Below are positions 1-7,226 of a stretch of DNA of 10,693 bases, piece by piece. The DNA is taken from positions 1 through 10,693 of the forward strand of contig DASYFD010000390.1 of NCBI GenBank assembly GCA_036498625.1, given 5' to 3'. The stretch is from VAZQ01 sp036498625 (GTDB lineage Bacteria > Pseudomonadota > Alphaproteobacteria > Rhizobiales > Xanthobacteraceae). A model generated the notes under the pieces. It made no database searches. It was not told the origin of the DNA and saw nothing but the letters and a program-made list of their open reading frames with translations. A program made the translations under genes and the position numbers. Positions within the stretch are counted from its first letter, which is position 1; every line of letters starts with the position of its first letter.

Positions 1-2307
1 GTGCCCGGAACCGAGCTGGCGCCGTTCTACGTGCGCATGACGCGGCGGCTGGTGAAACTGCTGGCCGAGCGCACCGCCGACGGCTACGTGTTCCGCACCG
101 ATCTGCGGCTGCGGCCCGATCCGGCTTCGACCCAGATCGCGGTATCGACCGCGGCCGCGCTGCACTACTACGAAAGCATCGGGCAGAACTGGGAGCGGGC
201 GGCGCTGATCAAGGCGCGGCCCTGCGCCGGCGACATCGCGGCCGGGCAAGCCCTGCTCGCGGCGCTCGTGCCCTTCATCTGGCGGAAATACATCGATTTC
301 GCCGCGGTCACCGACATCCACGACATGAAGCGCCAGATCCATGCCTATCGGGGTCATGGCGAGATCAATGTCGAGGGGCACAACATCAAGCTCGGGCGCG
401 GCGGCATCCGCGAGATCGAGTTCTTCGTGCAGACCCAGCAGCTCATTCTGGGCGGCCGGCATCCGGAGTTGCGCCAGCCGCAGACCCTGGCGGCGCTGGA
501 CGTCCTGGCCGCAGGCGGCTGGATCGACGCGCGCGCGCGCGATGAGCTGGATGCGGCCTACCGCTTCCTGCGCCTGGTTGAGAACCGGTTGCAGATGGTG
601 GCGGACGAGCAGACCCAGACCTTGCCGTCTGACGGCGCGAGCCTCGAATCCTTTGCCCGTTTCGTCGGCTTTCCGGGCCGCGACGCCTTTGCGGATGCGC
701 TGCTGGCGCATTTGCGCAACGTCCAGCGCAACTATGCCGCCCTGTTCGAGAATGCGCCGCAGAGCGGGCTGCAGCCGGGCAGGTTGCTGTTCCCGCCCGC
801 CGGCGACGACCGCGCGACCCTCGACCGGCTCGCCGAGATGGGTTTCCGGCAGCCAGCCGAGGTGTCAGGCCGCCTGCGGCGCTGGCTCTCCGGCAGCACC
901 CCCTCGTTGCGCGGCAGCTTCGCCCGCGCGCAGCTTGCCGAGCTCATTCCGCAGCTGCTGCAGCAATTCGCCCGCTCCCCCGATGCGGACGCCGCCGTGC
1001 TCGCCTTCGACCGGTTCATTTCCGCCCTGCAGGGGGGCGGCCGCCTCTACTCGCTGCTGCGGCAGAACCCCGACCTCATTTCCCTGATCGTGCTGGTGCT
1101 GCGAACCGCGCCGCGGCTGGCGGACGGCCTGGCGCAGTTTCCGGAAGTGATGGATGCGGTGATCGATCCGAGCTTCTTCGGTGCGCTTCCGCAGGAAGCA
1201 GAGCTCGCCGCCGGGCTCGCCCGCTCGCTCGATCAGGCGTCCTCGCACGAGGATTTTCTCGACCGCATCCGCATCTTCGCCCAGGAGCACATGTTCCTGA
1301 TCGGCACCCGCGTGCTGTCCGGGACCGTATCGGCGGAGCAGGCCGGCGAGGCTTTCGCCCGGCTGGCCGATCTGCTCATTCGCTCGCTCGCGGGCGCGGT
1401 CGAGGAAAATTTCCGGCGGCTGCACGGCAGCGTGCCCGGACAGGAGACCGCCATCCTGGCGCTCGGCAAGCTTGGCGGTCGCGAGATGACCGCGACCTCC
1501 GACCTCGACCTGATCGTGGTCTACGACTTCGATCCGGCGCAGCCGGATTCCGGTGGGCCGCGCGTTCTGCATGGCGCCCAATATTTCGCCCGCCTGGTGC
1601 AGCGCCTGATCAGTGCGCTCACTGCGCAGACCAATCACGGAGTGCTTTACCGGGTCGACATGCGGCTGCGGCCGTCGGGGCGCTCCGGGCCGCTCGCCAC
1701 CCAGCTCGCCGCCTTTGCAATCTATCAGGACAGCGAAGCCTGGACCTGGGAGCATATGGCGCTGACGCGCGCGCGCGTGGTGGCTGCGTCGCCGGCCTTC
1801 GAGGCCCGCGTGGAAAGCGTCATCCGCGGCGTGCTGTGCCGGCCGCGCGACCGCGATGCGCTCGCCGCCGACGTGATCGAGATGCGCGCGGCGATCGCGC
1901 AGGAGAAGGGCGATGCCGACCGCTGGGATCTCAAATTTGCCGCCGGCGGGCTCGTCGACATCGAGTTCATCGTGCAATTTCTGCAGTTGCTGCACGCCGC
2001 CGAGAGCCCCGAGATTCTCGATACCTCGACCGCGCATGCGCTCGACAAGGCTTGGCGTCTGGGCCTGCTGGCGACGCAGGATGCCGAGGTGCTGCGCGGC
2101 GCGGTGCGCCTCTATCACGATCTGACGCAGCTCTTGCGATTATGCCTTCCCGGGCCGTTCGATCCCAAGGCTGCCGATCAGGGCCTGGTCGGATTGCTGG
2201 CGCGCGCCGCCGACGTGCCGGATTGGATCACGCTCGATGCCTTCGTGGCGGAGACCGAGGCCAAGGTGCGCCAATGCTTCGTGCGCATTCTGGGCCGGGC
2301 GCCCTGA
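1..2307 (+). CDS. glnE: Bifunctional glutamine synthetase adenylyltransferase / adenylyl-removing enzyme, 5' end cut by window edge
   Basis: GlnE adds AMP to glutamine synthetase and removes it, in response to PII and glutamine, so setting ammonium assimilation in the cytoplasm. The frame is open from base 1 and gives 768 residues before a TGA. Family members are usually 940-1000 residues, so roughly 200 N-terminal residues, including the DxD motif of the adenylyl-removing half, lie outside; the GTG at base 1 is probably an internal Val. Visible are the end of the first nucleotidyltransferase domain (DLRLRPD, residues 34-40), its helical signature GRGGIREIEFFVQ (132-144), a linker helical region (about 270-470), the second catalytic domain with GKLGGREMTATSDLDL (489-504; D501 and D503 as metal ligands) and VDMRLRPSG (552-560), and the second helical signature AAGGLVDIEFIVQ (647-659). 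Both halves are recognisable with no frameshift. The neighbouring kinase is convergent, so glnE ends its transcription unit here. Identity is very secure. Confidence 0.97.
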   Translation: MPGTELAPFYVRMTRRLVKLLAERTADGYVFRTDLRLRPDPASTQIAVSTAAALHYYESIGQNWERAALIKARPCAGDIAAGQALLAALVPFIWRKYIDFAAVTDIHDMKRQIHAYRGHGEINVEGHNIKLGRGGIREIEFFVQTQQLILGGRHPELRQPQTLAALDVLAAGGWIDARARDELDAAYRFLRLVENRLQMVADEQTQTLPSDGASLESFARFVGFPGRDAFADALLAHLRNVQRNYAALFENAPQSGLQPGRLLFPPAGDDRATLDRLAEMGFRQPAEVSGRLRRWLSGSTPSLRGSFARAQLAELIPQLLQQFARSPDADAAVLAFDRFISALQGGGRLYSLLRQNPDLISLIVLVLRTAPRLADGLAQFPEVMDAVIDPSFFGALPQEAELAAGLARSLDQASSHEDFLDRIRIFAQEHMFLIGTRVLSGTVSAEQAGEAFARLADLLIRSLAGAVEENFRRLHGSVPGQETAILALGKLGGREMTATSDLDLIVVYDFDPAQPDSGGPRVLHGAQYFARLVQRLISALTAQTNHGVLYRVDMRLRPSGRSGPLATQLAAFAIYQDSEAWTWEHMALTRARVVAASPAFEARVESVIRGVLCRPRDRDALAADVIEMRAAIAQEKGDADRWDLKFAAGGLVDIEFIVQFLQLLHAAESPEILDTSTAHALDKAWRLGLLATQDAEVLRGAVRLYHDLTQLLRLCLPGPFDPKAADQGLVGLLARAADVPDWITLDAFVAETEAKVRQCFVRILGRAP

Positions 2308-2309
2308 GG

Positions 2310-2343
2310 GCGCAGCCGCGCTCGCGGCGCTTCGCGCATTTTT
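2310..2343 (+). terminator. Possible intrinsic terminator after glnE
   Basis: Three bases past the glnE stop, GCCGC (2315-2319) pairs with GCGGC (2324-2328) around a 4-base loop. GCGC at 2310-2313 can close an outer stem with GCGC at 2334-2337. Alternatively 2327-2330 pairs with 2334-2337 around TTC. ATTTTT follows at 2338-2343. The short T-tract and modest stem make this plausible rather than strong; the palindrome just downstream may do the job instead. Confidence 0.45.
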
Positions 2344-2351
2344 GCATTGTC

Positions 2352-2395
2352 GCATTTTCGGACGGAAAACCGGATTCCACTTTTCCTGAAAATGC
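2352..2395. repeat. Imperfect palindromic intergenic repeat (rhizobial dispersed-repeat type)
   Basis: GCATTTTC (2352-2359) is matched by GAAAATGC (2388-2395). Inside these arms GGAAAA (2364-2369) pairs with TTTTCC (2381-2386) around an 11-base loop. The general form (GAGCATTTTC, a GGAAAAGTGGA core, an ACCGG-like centre, then GAAAATGC) resembles palindromic elements I recall as abundant between genes in Bradyrhizobium and Rhodopseudomonas; that match is from memory. It lies between convergent genes and could fold in both transcripts, so it may act as a two-way transcript end. It directly abuts the stop codon of the kinase (2397-2399 on the minus strand). Confidence 0.7.
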
Positions 2396-2396
2396 T

Positions 2397-4835
2397 CTAT
2401 CCGACCGCGCGCAAACCCCTCGTCAGCAGCCGCCCATCGGAACGGCGGGGATTGCTGCGCGGAAACGGTGCCATTGCGTCGCCCGCCCGCTCCGGCTCGG
2501 CATCGTTCGTTACCCCCTCGCTCGGGAGCCGCAGCAACACGATGGTGCCGCGGCCGAGCTGCGAGCGGATGCGCATGGTCCCGCCGTGCAGCTCGGTCAG
2601 CGATTTGGCGATGGCGAGCCCGAGGCCCGAGCCCTGATGGCTCTTGGTGAGCTGGCTTTCCACCTGCTCGAACGGGCGCCCAAGCTTGGCGAGGGCGTCG
2701 CGTGGAATGCCGATCCCGGAATCCGCGATCGCGATCGAGACGGTGCTGCCGGTCGCCCGTCCGCGAATGACAACACGGCCGCCCTCCGGGGTGAACTTGA
2801 CCGAGTTGGAGAGGAGATTGAGCACGATCTGCTTGAGCAGGCGGTGATCGGCCCGCATGCGCACGCCTTGAGTGATGTCGGCGACGAGATCGAGCCGCTT
2901 GTCGTCGGCGCGTGTGGACACCACCCGCATGGCATCGTTGAGGAAGGCTTCGAGCGCGATCTCTTCCTGCTCCAGGCGGATGCGCCCGGCCTCGATCTTC
3001 GACATGTCGAGGATGTCGTTGATGACGTCGAGCAGATAGTGGCCGCTTTGGTGGATGTCGGAGCAGTATTCGCGATATTTGTCGGGTCCGAGCGGGCCGA
3101 ATATGCCGGCACCCATCATCTCGGAAAATCCGATGATCGCATTGAGCGGGGTGCGCAGCTCGTGGCTCATGTTGGCCAGGAACTTGGATTTGGCCTGGTT
3201 GGCCTCCTCGGCGCGGGTCTTTTCCTCGGCGTATTTCTCCGCCAGGTCGGCGAGCTCCTGGGTCTGCCGTTCCAGCGCCTGTTGCGAGCGTTGCAGATCG
3301 GAGACCGTCGCGATCAGGCGCCTCTCGCTGTCCATCAGCTTTTCTTCGTGCCGCTTGATGGTGGTGATGTCGGTGCCGACCGACACATAGCCGCCGTCCT
3401 TGGTGCGCCGTTCGCTGATGTGCAGCCAGCGGCCGTCGTCGAGACGGGCCTCGAAGGTGCGGGCGCCGGGGATCTGGCCTTCGCTGGCGACCTGGGAGCG
3501 CAGCGTCGGCTTGCGCCCCGCCGCGATCACCGACTCGTAGGATGCCCCGGCCTCGAGCGCGGTGCGCGGCAGGTTGTGCAGGTCCTGGAAATTCGAGTTG
3601 CAAAGGACCAGGCGATTCTGCGCGTCCCAGACCACGAAGGCTTCCGGGATCGTCTCGATGGCGTCGCGCAGCCGCAAGTCCGCCTCGGCGGTCTTCTCGA
3701 CCAGCGTCTTCTGCTCGGTGACGTCGACCGCGATCCCGATCAGGTGCGGTGCCGGCTCGCCGGCCTGGTGCACGAGCTCGCAGCGCGCCCGCAGCCAGAT
3801 CCACTTGCCGTTGGCGTCGCACATGCGGAAGTCGTGATCGACCGATGTGGCCTTGGCTTCGGCCAGCTGGCTGGCGAGCTCATAGAGCTGCAGATCGTCG
3901 GGGTGGACGCGCGCCATCACCTCGCCGAAGCTCAACAGATCGTCCTTGGCGGGCAGGCCGAGTATGGCGAACATCGAATGCGACCAGAAAATATGGCCAC
4001 GGGCCAAATCCCAGTCCCACAACCCGCAGCGTCCCCGGTTGAGCGCGGTGTCGATGCGCGAGCGCACCGTATCGTAGATCAGGTCGGCCTCGCGCGCGCG
4101 GATCGCCTGCCAGTGGAAGGCGAAACCGAGGATCAGGACGACGAAGCCGGTGGTGGCCGACAGCGTGATGGTCAGCGCCATGTCGGAGCGCCAGGCCGCG
4201 AGCGCGTCGTCGCGCCGGTCCACCACCGCGAGCTGGCCGCCCCAGGCGGTGAAATTGCGCACGGTGGCAAACGCCGGCGTGGCGTCGGCAAGGGTCAGTT
4301 CCGCCATGCCGGCGGCCGCCGCGAATGTGGTCAGCGATTGCGCGTGGCCCAGCACATCGAGCAGGCGCTGCCCCAACGTATCGGCATCCAGCGGTACCGG
4401 CGTGATCACCAGCCGGCCGGAATCGTTGATGAGAGCATGCGAGACGCCGGCGATGATGACGCCATCCTGATTGGTCACCAGCAGGCGGCGGCCGGGGGAG
4501 CGCGCCCAGGACGGAATCGCGTGCTCGAGCTCGGCTTGGATGCGCGCCTTGGAGTCGTCACTCAGGCTCTGGTCGATCCGCTCGGCCAGGACATCGGCGC
4601 AGGCTTCGATTTGCTTGGCGATGTCGAAAACCGCCTGCCGGCGATGATCGAGGATTTGGACTACGGTGCCGACGCAAATCGTGAGCAGAAATGCGATGAT
4701 CAATGCCGGGACCGCGCGTCGCAGCGCCGGCTCGGCGGTCAACAGACGCCGATATGCCGGTTTGGCGATCGATTGGGCCAGTCCCTTGATCGAATCGGAC
4801 CGTATAGACGCGCTCGCTGCCTCGGCGCGCGCCAT
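2397..4835 (-). CDS. Membrane-bound PAS-PAS sensor histidine kinase
   Basis: An 812-residue kinase that would sense a signal, autophosphorylate on His and pass the phosphate to a response regulator. Two hydrophobic segments (about 42-62 and 219-240) anchor it in the inner membrane and bracket a periplasmic region of about 155 residues that I cannot assign to a family. Two PAS domains follow (about 258-375, ending VDVTEQK, and 385-498, ending GTDITTIK), then a charged probable coiled coil (about 495-548), the phosphoacceptor domain with FLANMSHELRTPLN (552-565, His558) and an ATPase domain with N677 (N box), DSGIGI (705-710), the F-box PFEQVES (721-727) and GSGLGL (735-740). All catalytic motifs are intact. 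There is no receiver domain and no response regulator nearby, so the partner is unknown. The phosphoacceptor region resembles the alphaproteobacterial PleC/DivJ/PdhS type, but many rhizobial kinases do. The ATG at 4835 was chosen for its ribosome site; the frame is open further upstream, without support. Confidence 0.93.
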   Translation of the reverse strand: MARAEAASASIRSDSIKGLAQSIAKPAYRRLLTAEPALRRAVPALIIAFLLTICVGTVVQILDHRRQAVFDIAKQIEACADVLAERIDQSLSDDSKARIQAELEHAIPSWARSPGRRLLVTNQDGVIIAGVSHALINDSGRLVITPVPLDADTLGQRLLDVLGHAQSLTTFAAAAGMAELTLADATPAFATVRNFTAWGGQLAVVDRRDDALAAWRSDMALTITLSATTGFVVLILGFAFHWQAIRAREADLIYDTVRSRIDTALNRGRCGLWDWDLARGHIFWSHSMFAILGLPAKDDLLSFGEVMARVHPDDLQLYELASQLAEAKATSVDHDFRMCDANGKWIWLRARCELVHQAGEPAPHLIGIAVDVTEQKTLVEKTAEADLRLRDAIETIPEAFVVWDAQNRLVLCNSNFQDLHNLPRTALEAGASYESVIAAGRKPTLRSQVASEGQIPGARTFEARLDDGRWLHISERRTKDGGYVSVGTDITTIKRHEEKLMDSERRLIATVSDLQRSQQALERQTQELADLAEKYAEEKTRAEEANQAKSKFLANMSHELRTPLNAIIGFSEMMGAGIFGPLGPDKYREYCSDIHQSGHYLLDVINDILDMSKIEAGRIRLEQEEIALEAFLNDAMRVVSTRADDKRLDLVADITQGVRMRADHRLLKQIVLNLLSNSVKFTPEGGRVVIRGRATGSTVSIAIADSGIGIPRDALAKLGRPFEQVESQLTKSHQGSGLGLAIAKSLTELHGGTMRIRSQLGRGTIVLLRLPSEGVTNDAEPERAGDAMAPFPRSNPRRSDGRLLTRGLRAVG

Positions 4836-4841
4836 TGAAGG

Positions 4842-4846
4842 CCTCC
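4842..4846 (-). promoter_or_regulatory. Ribosome binding site of the sensor kinase
   Basis: Read on the minus strand this is GGAGG, six bases before the ATG at 4835. It is the best match to a Shine-Dalgarno sequence in this region and fixes the kinase start at 4835 rather than at any upstream start in the same open frame. Confidence 0.8.
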
Positions 4847-5083
4847 GTTTCGGATCGTCCCCACCAAATCTTCGTCCGGAAGGATGTGCCGCATCTCCCC
4901 GAATCACTTTCATTGGAATCGAGAAACGACGACTTGTCGAGAGTCCAGGGGCAAAAGATTCGGACCATAATGGCCGCCGCCCGCGCGGCCGGTTGCATTT
5001 CGGTTCCGAAACTCCCCATCGCGGCGGTGCGGTGTGGTAGGCTCGCGGCGCGCCCGGCATGGTTTCGGCGCTAAATGGTATGC

Positions 5084-5088
5084 GGGAG
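5084..5088 (+). promoter_or_regulatory. Ribosome binding site of the ABC-type solute-binding protein
   Basis: GGGAG lies six bases before the ATG at 5095. It decides between three in-frame ATGs (5059, 5080, 5095): only 5095 has this spacing, and it places the twin-arginine signal at the very N-terminus. Confidence 0.75.
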
Positions 5089-5094
5089 ATCCAC

Positions 5095-6075
5095 ATGAGG
5101 CGGCGCGAATTCATCAGTCTGCTCGGCGGTGCGGCAGCCGCGTGGCCGCTCGCGGCACGCGCGCAACAGCCGGTCGTGCCGGTCGTCGGCTTCCTCAACA
5201 GCACGTCGCCCGATCCCTCGCTCCAGCGCGCGGCGGCGTTTCGCCAGGGTCTGGCCGAGGTCGGCTTTATCGATCGCCAGAACGTGTCGACGGTATTTCG
5301 CTGGGCGGAATTCCAGGATTCGCAACTGCCGCGGCTGGCTGCCGATCTGATCCGCCAGCAGGTGAGCGTGATAGCGGCGACCGGCAGCACCGCCTGCGCG
5401 CTCGCCGCCCAGCGGGCCACGTCCGCCATTCCAATCGTGTTCGAGATCGGCGGCGACCCGATTACCGCCGGTCTGGTCGACAAGCTCGACCAACCGGGCC
5501 GCAACCTGACAGGCGTGAGCCTCAATGCCGCCGCGCTCGGCCAAAGTCAGCTGGATCTGGTGCGCCAGCTAATGCCCAAGGCCGCCACCGTCGCGGTATT
5601 CGTCAATCCCGGCAATCCGAATTCGGGAACCCAGGCCAGGGTCGAGGCCGCCGCCCGCGCGCTCGGAATGCGGACCCTCGTCCTCAATGTGAGCCCGGAA
5701 AGTGGCTTCGACCGGCCGTTCGAGACGCTCGTGCAGCAGCACGCCGATGTGCTGCTGGTCGGCAACGATCCGTTCTTTCTCGAATGGCGCAGCAAGATCA
5801 TCAGCTTGGCGGAGCGCTATGCGGTGCCGACGATCTACTCCTCGCGCGCCTATGTGGCGGCCGGCGGGCTGATGAGCTACGGCATCAGCATCACCGAAGG
5901 CTATCATCAGGTCGGCGTCTATGTTGGCCGCATTCTCAAGGGCGAGAAGCCGGCCACGCTGCCGGTGGTGAACTCGATCAAGTTCAAGCTCACGATCAAC
6001 ATCACCACTGCGCGTACGCTCAATCTCGAGATTCCGCCGGCGGTGCTGACGCGCGCCGACGAGGTGATACAATAA
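5095..6075 (+). CDS. Tat-exported ABC transporter solute-binding protein (PF04392-like)
   Basis: A 326-residue periplasmic binding protein that would capture a small solute for an ABC importer; the ligand cannot be read from the sequence. The N-terminus MRRREFISLLGG carries a twin-arginine motif (RREFI), a hydrophobic stretch and a cleavage site after ARA (residue 23), so export is probably by Tat. The mature part shows family hallmarks: VGFLNS near the start, IPIVFEIGGDPITAGLV (112-128), a YGISITEGYHQVGVYVGRIL segment (262-281) and the C-terminal pattern ending IPPAVLTRADEVIQ. Length and ends are normal for the family. No permease or ATPase gene adjoins it, so it must share a transporter encoded elsewhere or act otherwise. 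It is divergent from the kinase and convergent with the EcsC gene, hence probably its own transcription unit. Confidence 0.93.
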   Translation: MRRREFISLLGGAAAAWPLAARAQQPVVPVVGFLNSTSPDPSLQRAAAFRQGLAEVGFIDRQNVSTVFRWAEFQDSQLPRLAADLIRQQVSVIAATGSTACALAAQRATSAIPIVFEIGGDPITAGLVDKLDQPGRNLTGVSLNAAALGQSQLDLVRQLMPKAATVAVFVNPGNPNSGTQARVEAAARALGMRTLVLNVSPESGFDRPFETLVQQHADVLLVGNDPFFLEWRSKIISLAERYAVPTIYSSRAYVAAGGLMSYGISITEGYHQVGVYVGRILKGEKPATLPVVNSIKFKLTINITTARTLNLEIPPAVLTRADEVIQ

Positions 6076-6138
6076 GGCGGGCGTTTGAGGAGCGCCCGGG
6101 CACTCCTGATCGTTGGTGCCTGGACTGAATCGCCCGCC
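6076..6138. terminator. Nested inverted repeats in a convergent gap, possible two-way terminator
   Basis: GGCGGGCG (6076-6083), starting at the first base after the stop codon, is matched by CGCCCGCC (6131-6138). Between them lies a 20-base palindrome (6088-6107, arms AGGAG/CTCCT around GCCCGGGC) with one symmetric mismatch. There is no T-tract on either strand, so this is not a standard intrinsic terminator. Its place between two convergent genes suggests transcript ending or 3'-end protection. Confidence 0.5.
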
Positions 6139-6152
6139 TAATTCCACACATG

Positions 6153-7019
6153 CTATCTCCGAGTATCCCCCTTCTCGTCAGCGGGATCATACCTGCCGGT
6201 TGCGGGGGGCGAAGCCTCGGCCGGCGTGCGGGATGCCAGGGCTTCTTCGCGGAGCTGCTCGTATTGCGCCCGCACCGCCTCCTTGCCGTAGGCGCGCTCG
6301 AGCCGGCGAATTGCGAAGTGGCCGCGGGCGACGTCCTGGAAATGGTCGAGAAAGGCGTAGTTCACGGCCGCTCCGCCGAGCGCGCCCACGACCGGCAGAG
6401 CTTGCGCGGCGAGCTTCTGGGTGACTACCACGCCGAAGCGGGATGCGACTTGCGCGATGAAGCGAACCAGGATGGGAGCGCCTTCCTCGATGATGCCGCG
6501 TTCCGTAATGAAGCGTGCCGCTTCCGTTATCGATTTCGCCAACATGCCGCGAACCACGAAATAGCCGCCTTCGGCGCTGTCGACCGCGGCGGTCCTGGAC
6601 CCTAGGGCAAATACCTGCACGCAGGAGAGAGCCGCATCCGGGTCGGCGAGGTTCTCGCCTTCGCTGCGCGCGATATCGGCGATCGAGCGCAACATGATGA
6701 TGGTCGAGATCGGGATCTCGAGCGGCGCCGTCACCAGGCCGAGGCTGCCGCCGATCGCGCCCGAAGCGGTCGCCAAGGCCTTGTGCAACAGCCGCGAGGC
6801 GGCTTCCGGCCGGTTCTCCATCGTGCTGAGCGCCACTTTCAGGGCGGCGTTCAGGCCCTTGGTGGTGGCGGCGACGATGATCTTCGAGGCGCCCTCGGGA
6901 AGCGCCAGGCCGATGAGTTCGATCGGCTTGCCGATGATGCTGGTCAGCCGGGCCGCCAGGCTCGCGTTCTCGAGCAGCCCAACCGCCGTTCGGATGGTCT
7001 CCAGGTCGTCGTCGGTCAT
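6153..7019 (-). CDS. EcsC-family protein
   Basis: A 288-residue protein of the EcsC family (PF12787), named after the third gene of the Bacillus ecs locus; its biochemical role is unknown. Supporting motifs are an N-terminal helix LETIRTAVGLLEN (6-18), a Gly/Ala-rich hydrophobic stretch (about 82-100), the strongly family-like IPISTIIMLRSIADIARSEG (102-121), a second small-residue stretch (204-219) and GGAAVNYAFLDHFQDVARGH (215-234) followed by RRLERAYG. The last 25 or so residues are polar and look disordered. There is no signal peptide; the Gly/Ala-rich segments may bind membrane. I chose ATG 7019, with a weak GGGACGG upstream. An in-frame ATG at 7049 would add ten residues but has no ribosome site and sits on the edge of an inverted-repeat element. 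There is no ecsA or ecsB partner nearby. Confidence 0.88.
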   Translation of the reverse strand: MTDDDLETIRTAVGLLENASLAARLTSIIGKPIELIGLALPEGASKIIVAATTKGLNAALKVALSTMENRPEAASRLLHKALATASGAIGGSLGLVTAPLEIPISTIIMLRSIADIARSEGENLADPDAALSCVQVFALGSRTAAVDSAEGGYFVVRGMLAKSITEAARFITERGIIEEGAPILVRFIAQVASRFGVVVTQKLAAQALPVVGALGGAAVNYAFLDHFQDVARGHFAIRRLERAYGKEAVRAQYEQLREEALASRTPAEASPPATGRYDPADEKGDTRR

Positions 7020-7048
7020 CACATGCCGTCCCGAGATGATTGCCTGCA

Positions 7049-7154
7049 TGTAGGATGGGTTGAGCTCTTGCGAAACCCATCAAATACCGCCGATGGGTTT
7101 CGCATAGCCCGCGAAGACGGGCGTAACGCCCTGATGAGCTCAACCCATCCTACA
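7049..7154. repeat. 106-base multi-hairpin element with perfect 18-base terminal inverted repeats
   Basis: The ends TGTAGGATGGGTTGAGCT (7049-7066) and AGCTCAACCCATCCTACA (7137-7154) are exact reverse complements. Inside, GCGAAACCCATC (7070-7081) pairs perfectly with GATGGGTTTCGC (7092-7103) around ten bases, and GCCCG (7107-7111) pairs with CGGGC (7118-7122). No protein is encoded. The TAGGATGGGT...ACCCATCCTA ends resemble a dispersed intergenic repeat family I recall in Bradyrhizobium-type and other proteobacterial genomes. It sits directly upstream of the EcsC gene, so it either separates that gene from its promoter or lies in its 5' leader. Confidence 0.85.
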
Positions 7155-7175
7155 CGCCTTGCTCTTCACCAATAG

Positions 7176-7222
7176 GCAACGGGCGAAGCCGGACTTCGGC
7201 TCCGCCCGTTGCGAGATTTTTT
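7176..7222 (+). terminator. Strong intrinsic terminator facing the + strand
   Basis: GCAACGGGCG (7176-7185) pairs perfectly with CGCCCGTTGC (7203-7212). AGCCG (7187-7191) with CGGCT (7197-7201) extends the stem with single-base bulges to a 5-base loop. Four bases later a run of six T follows (7217-7222). This is the most canonical terminator in the window, but no + strand gene ends near it. Read on the minus strand it has no T-tract, so it does not look like the terminator of the secreted-protein gene. Confidence 0.75.
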
Positions 7223-7226
7223 CCGG

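Larger units (their letters stand above)
4836..5094. promoter_or_regulatory. Divergent intergenic region between kinase and solute-binding protein
   Basis: About 260 bases separate the kinase start from the solute-binding protein start on opposite strands, so both promoters should lie here. I see no convincing -35/-10 pair. TAGGCT at 5038-5043 is a possible weak -10 on the + strand but lacks a matching -35 at the usual spacing. TCGAGA occurs twice about 18 bases apart near 4920-4945, which is too little to call an operator. No small gene is evident. Confidence 0.4.

Noticed and set aside
1..3. GTG at base 1 as the real start of glnE
   Set aside because: The family's first DxD motif and about 200 residues would be missing. 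The frame is open to the edge, so this is a window cut, not a truncated gene.
1836..4838. A 1000-codon open frame on the + strand across the end of glnE and the antisense of the kinase
   Set aside because: It overlaps two genes with clear family motifs and its translation is low-complexity Arg/Ala/Gly-rich, as expected for a shadow frame in GC-rich DNA.
5015..5043. A sigma-70 promoter ending in TAGGCT for the solute-binding protein
   Set aside because: No -35 hexamer at 16-18 bases; reported only as a weak possibility within the intergenic region.
5059..5094. Upstream in-frame ATGs (5059, 5080) for the solute-binding protein
   Set aside because: No well-spaced ribosome site, and they would put twelve or five extra residues before the twin-arginine motif.
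4836..5525. Upstream extension of the kinase frame by 230 codons
   Set aside because: It would run antisense over the solute-binding protein start, has no family features and ignores the good ribosome site before 4835.
6783..7175. A + strand open frame whose stop lies one base before the strong + strand terminator
   Set aside because: The placing is suggestive, but it is antisense to ecsC, crosses the inverted-repeat element, has no ribosome site I can see and no family features. The terminator itself is kept as a finding.
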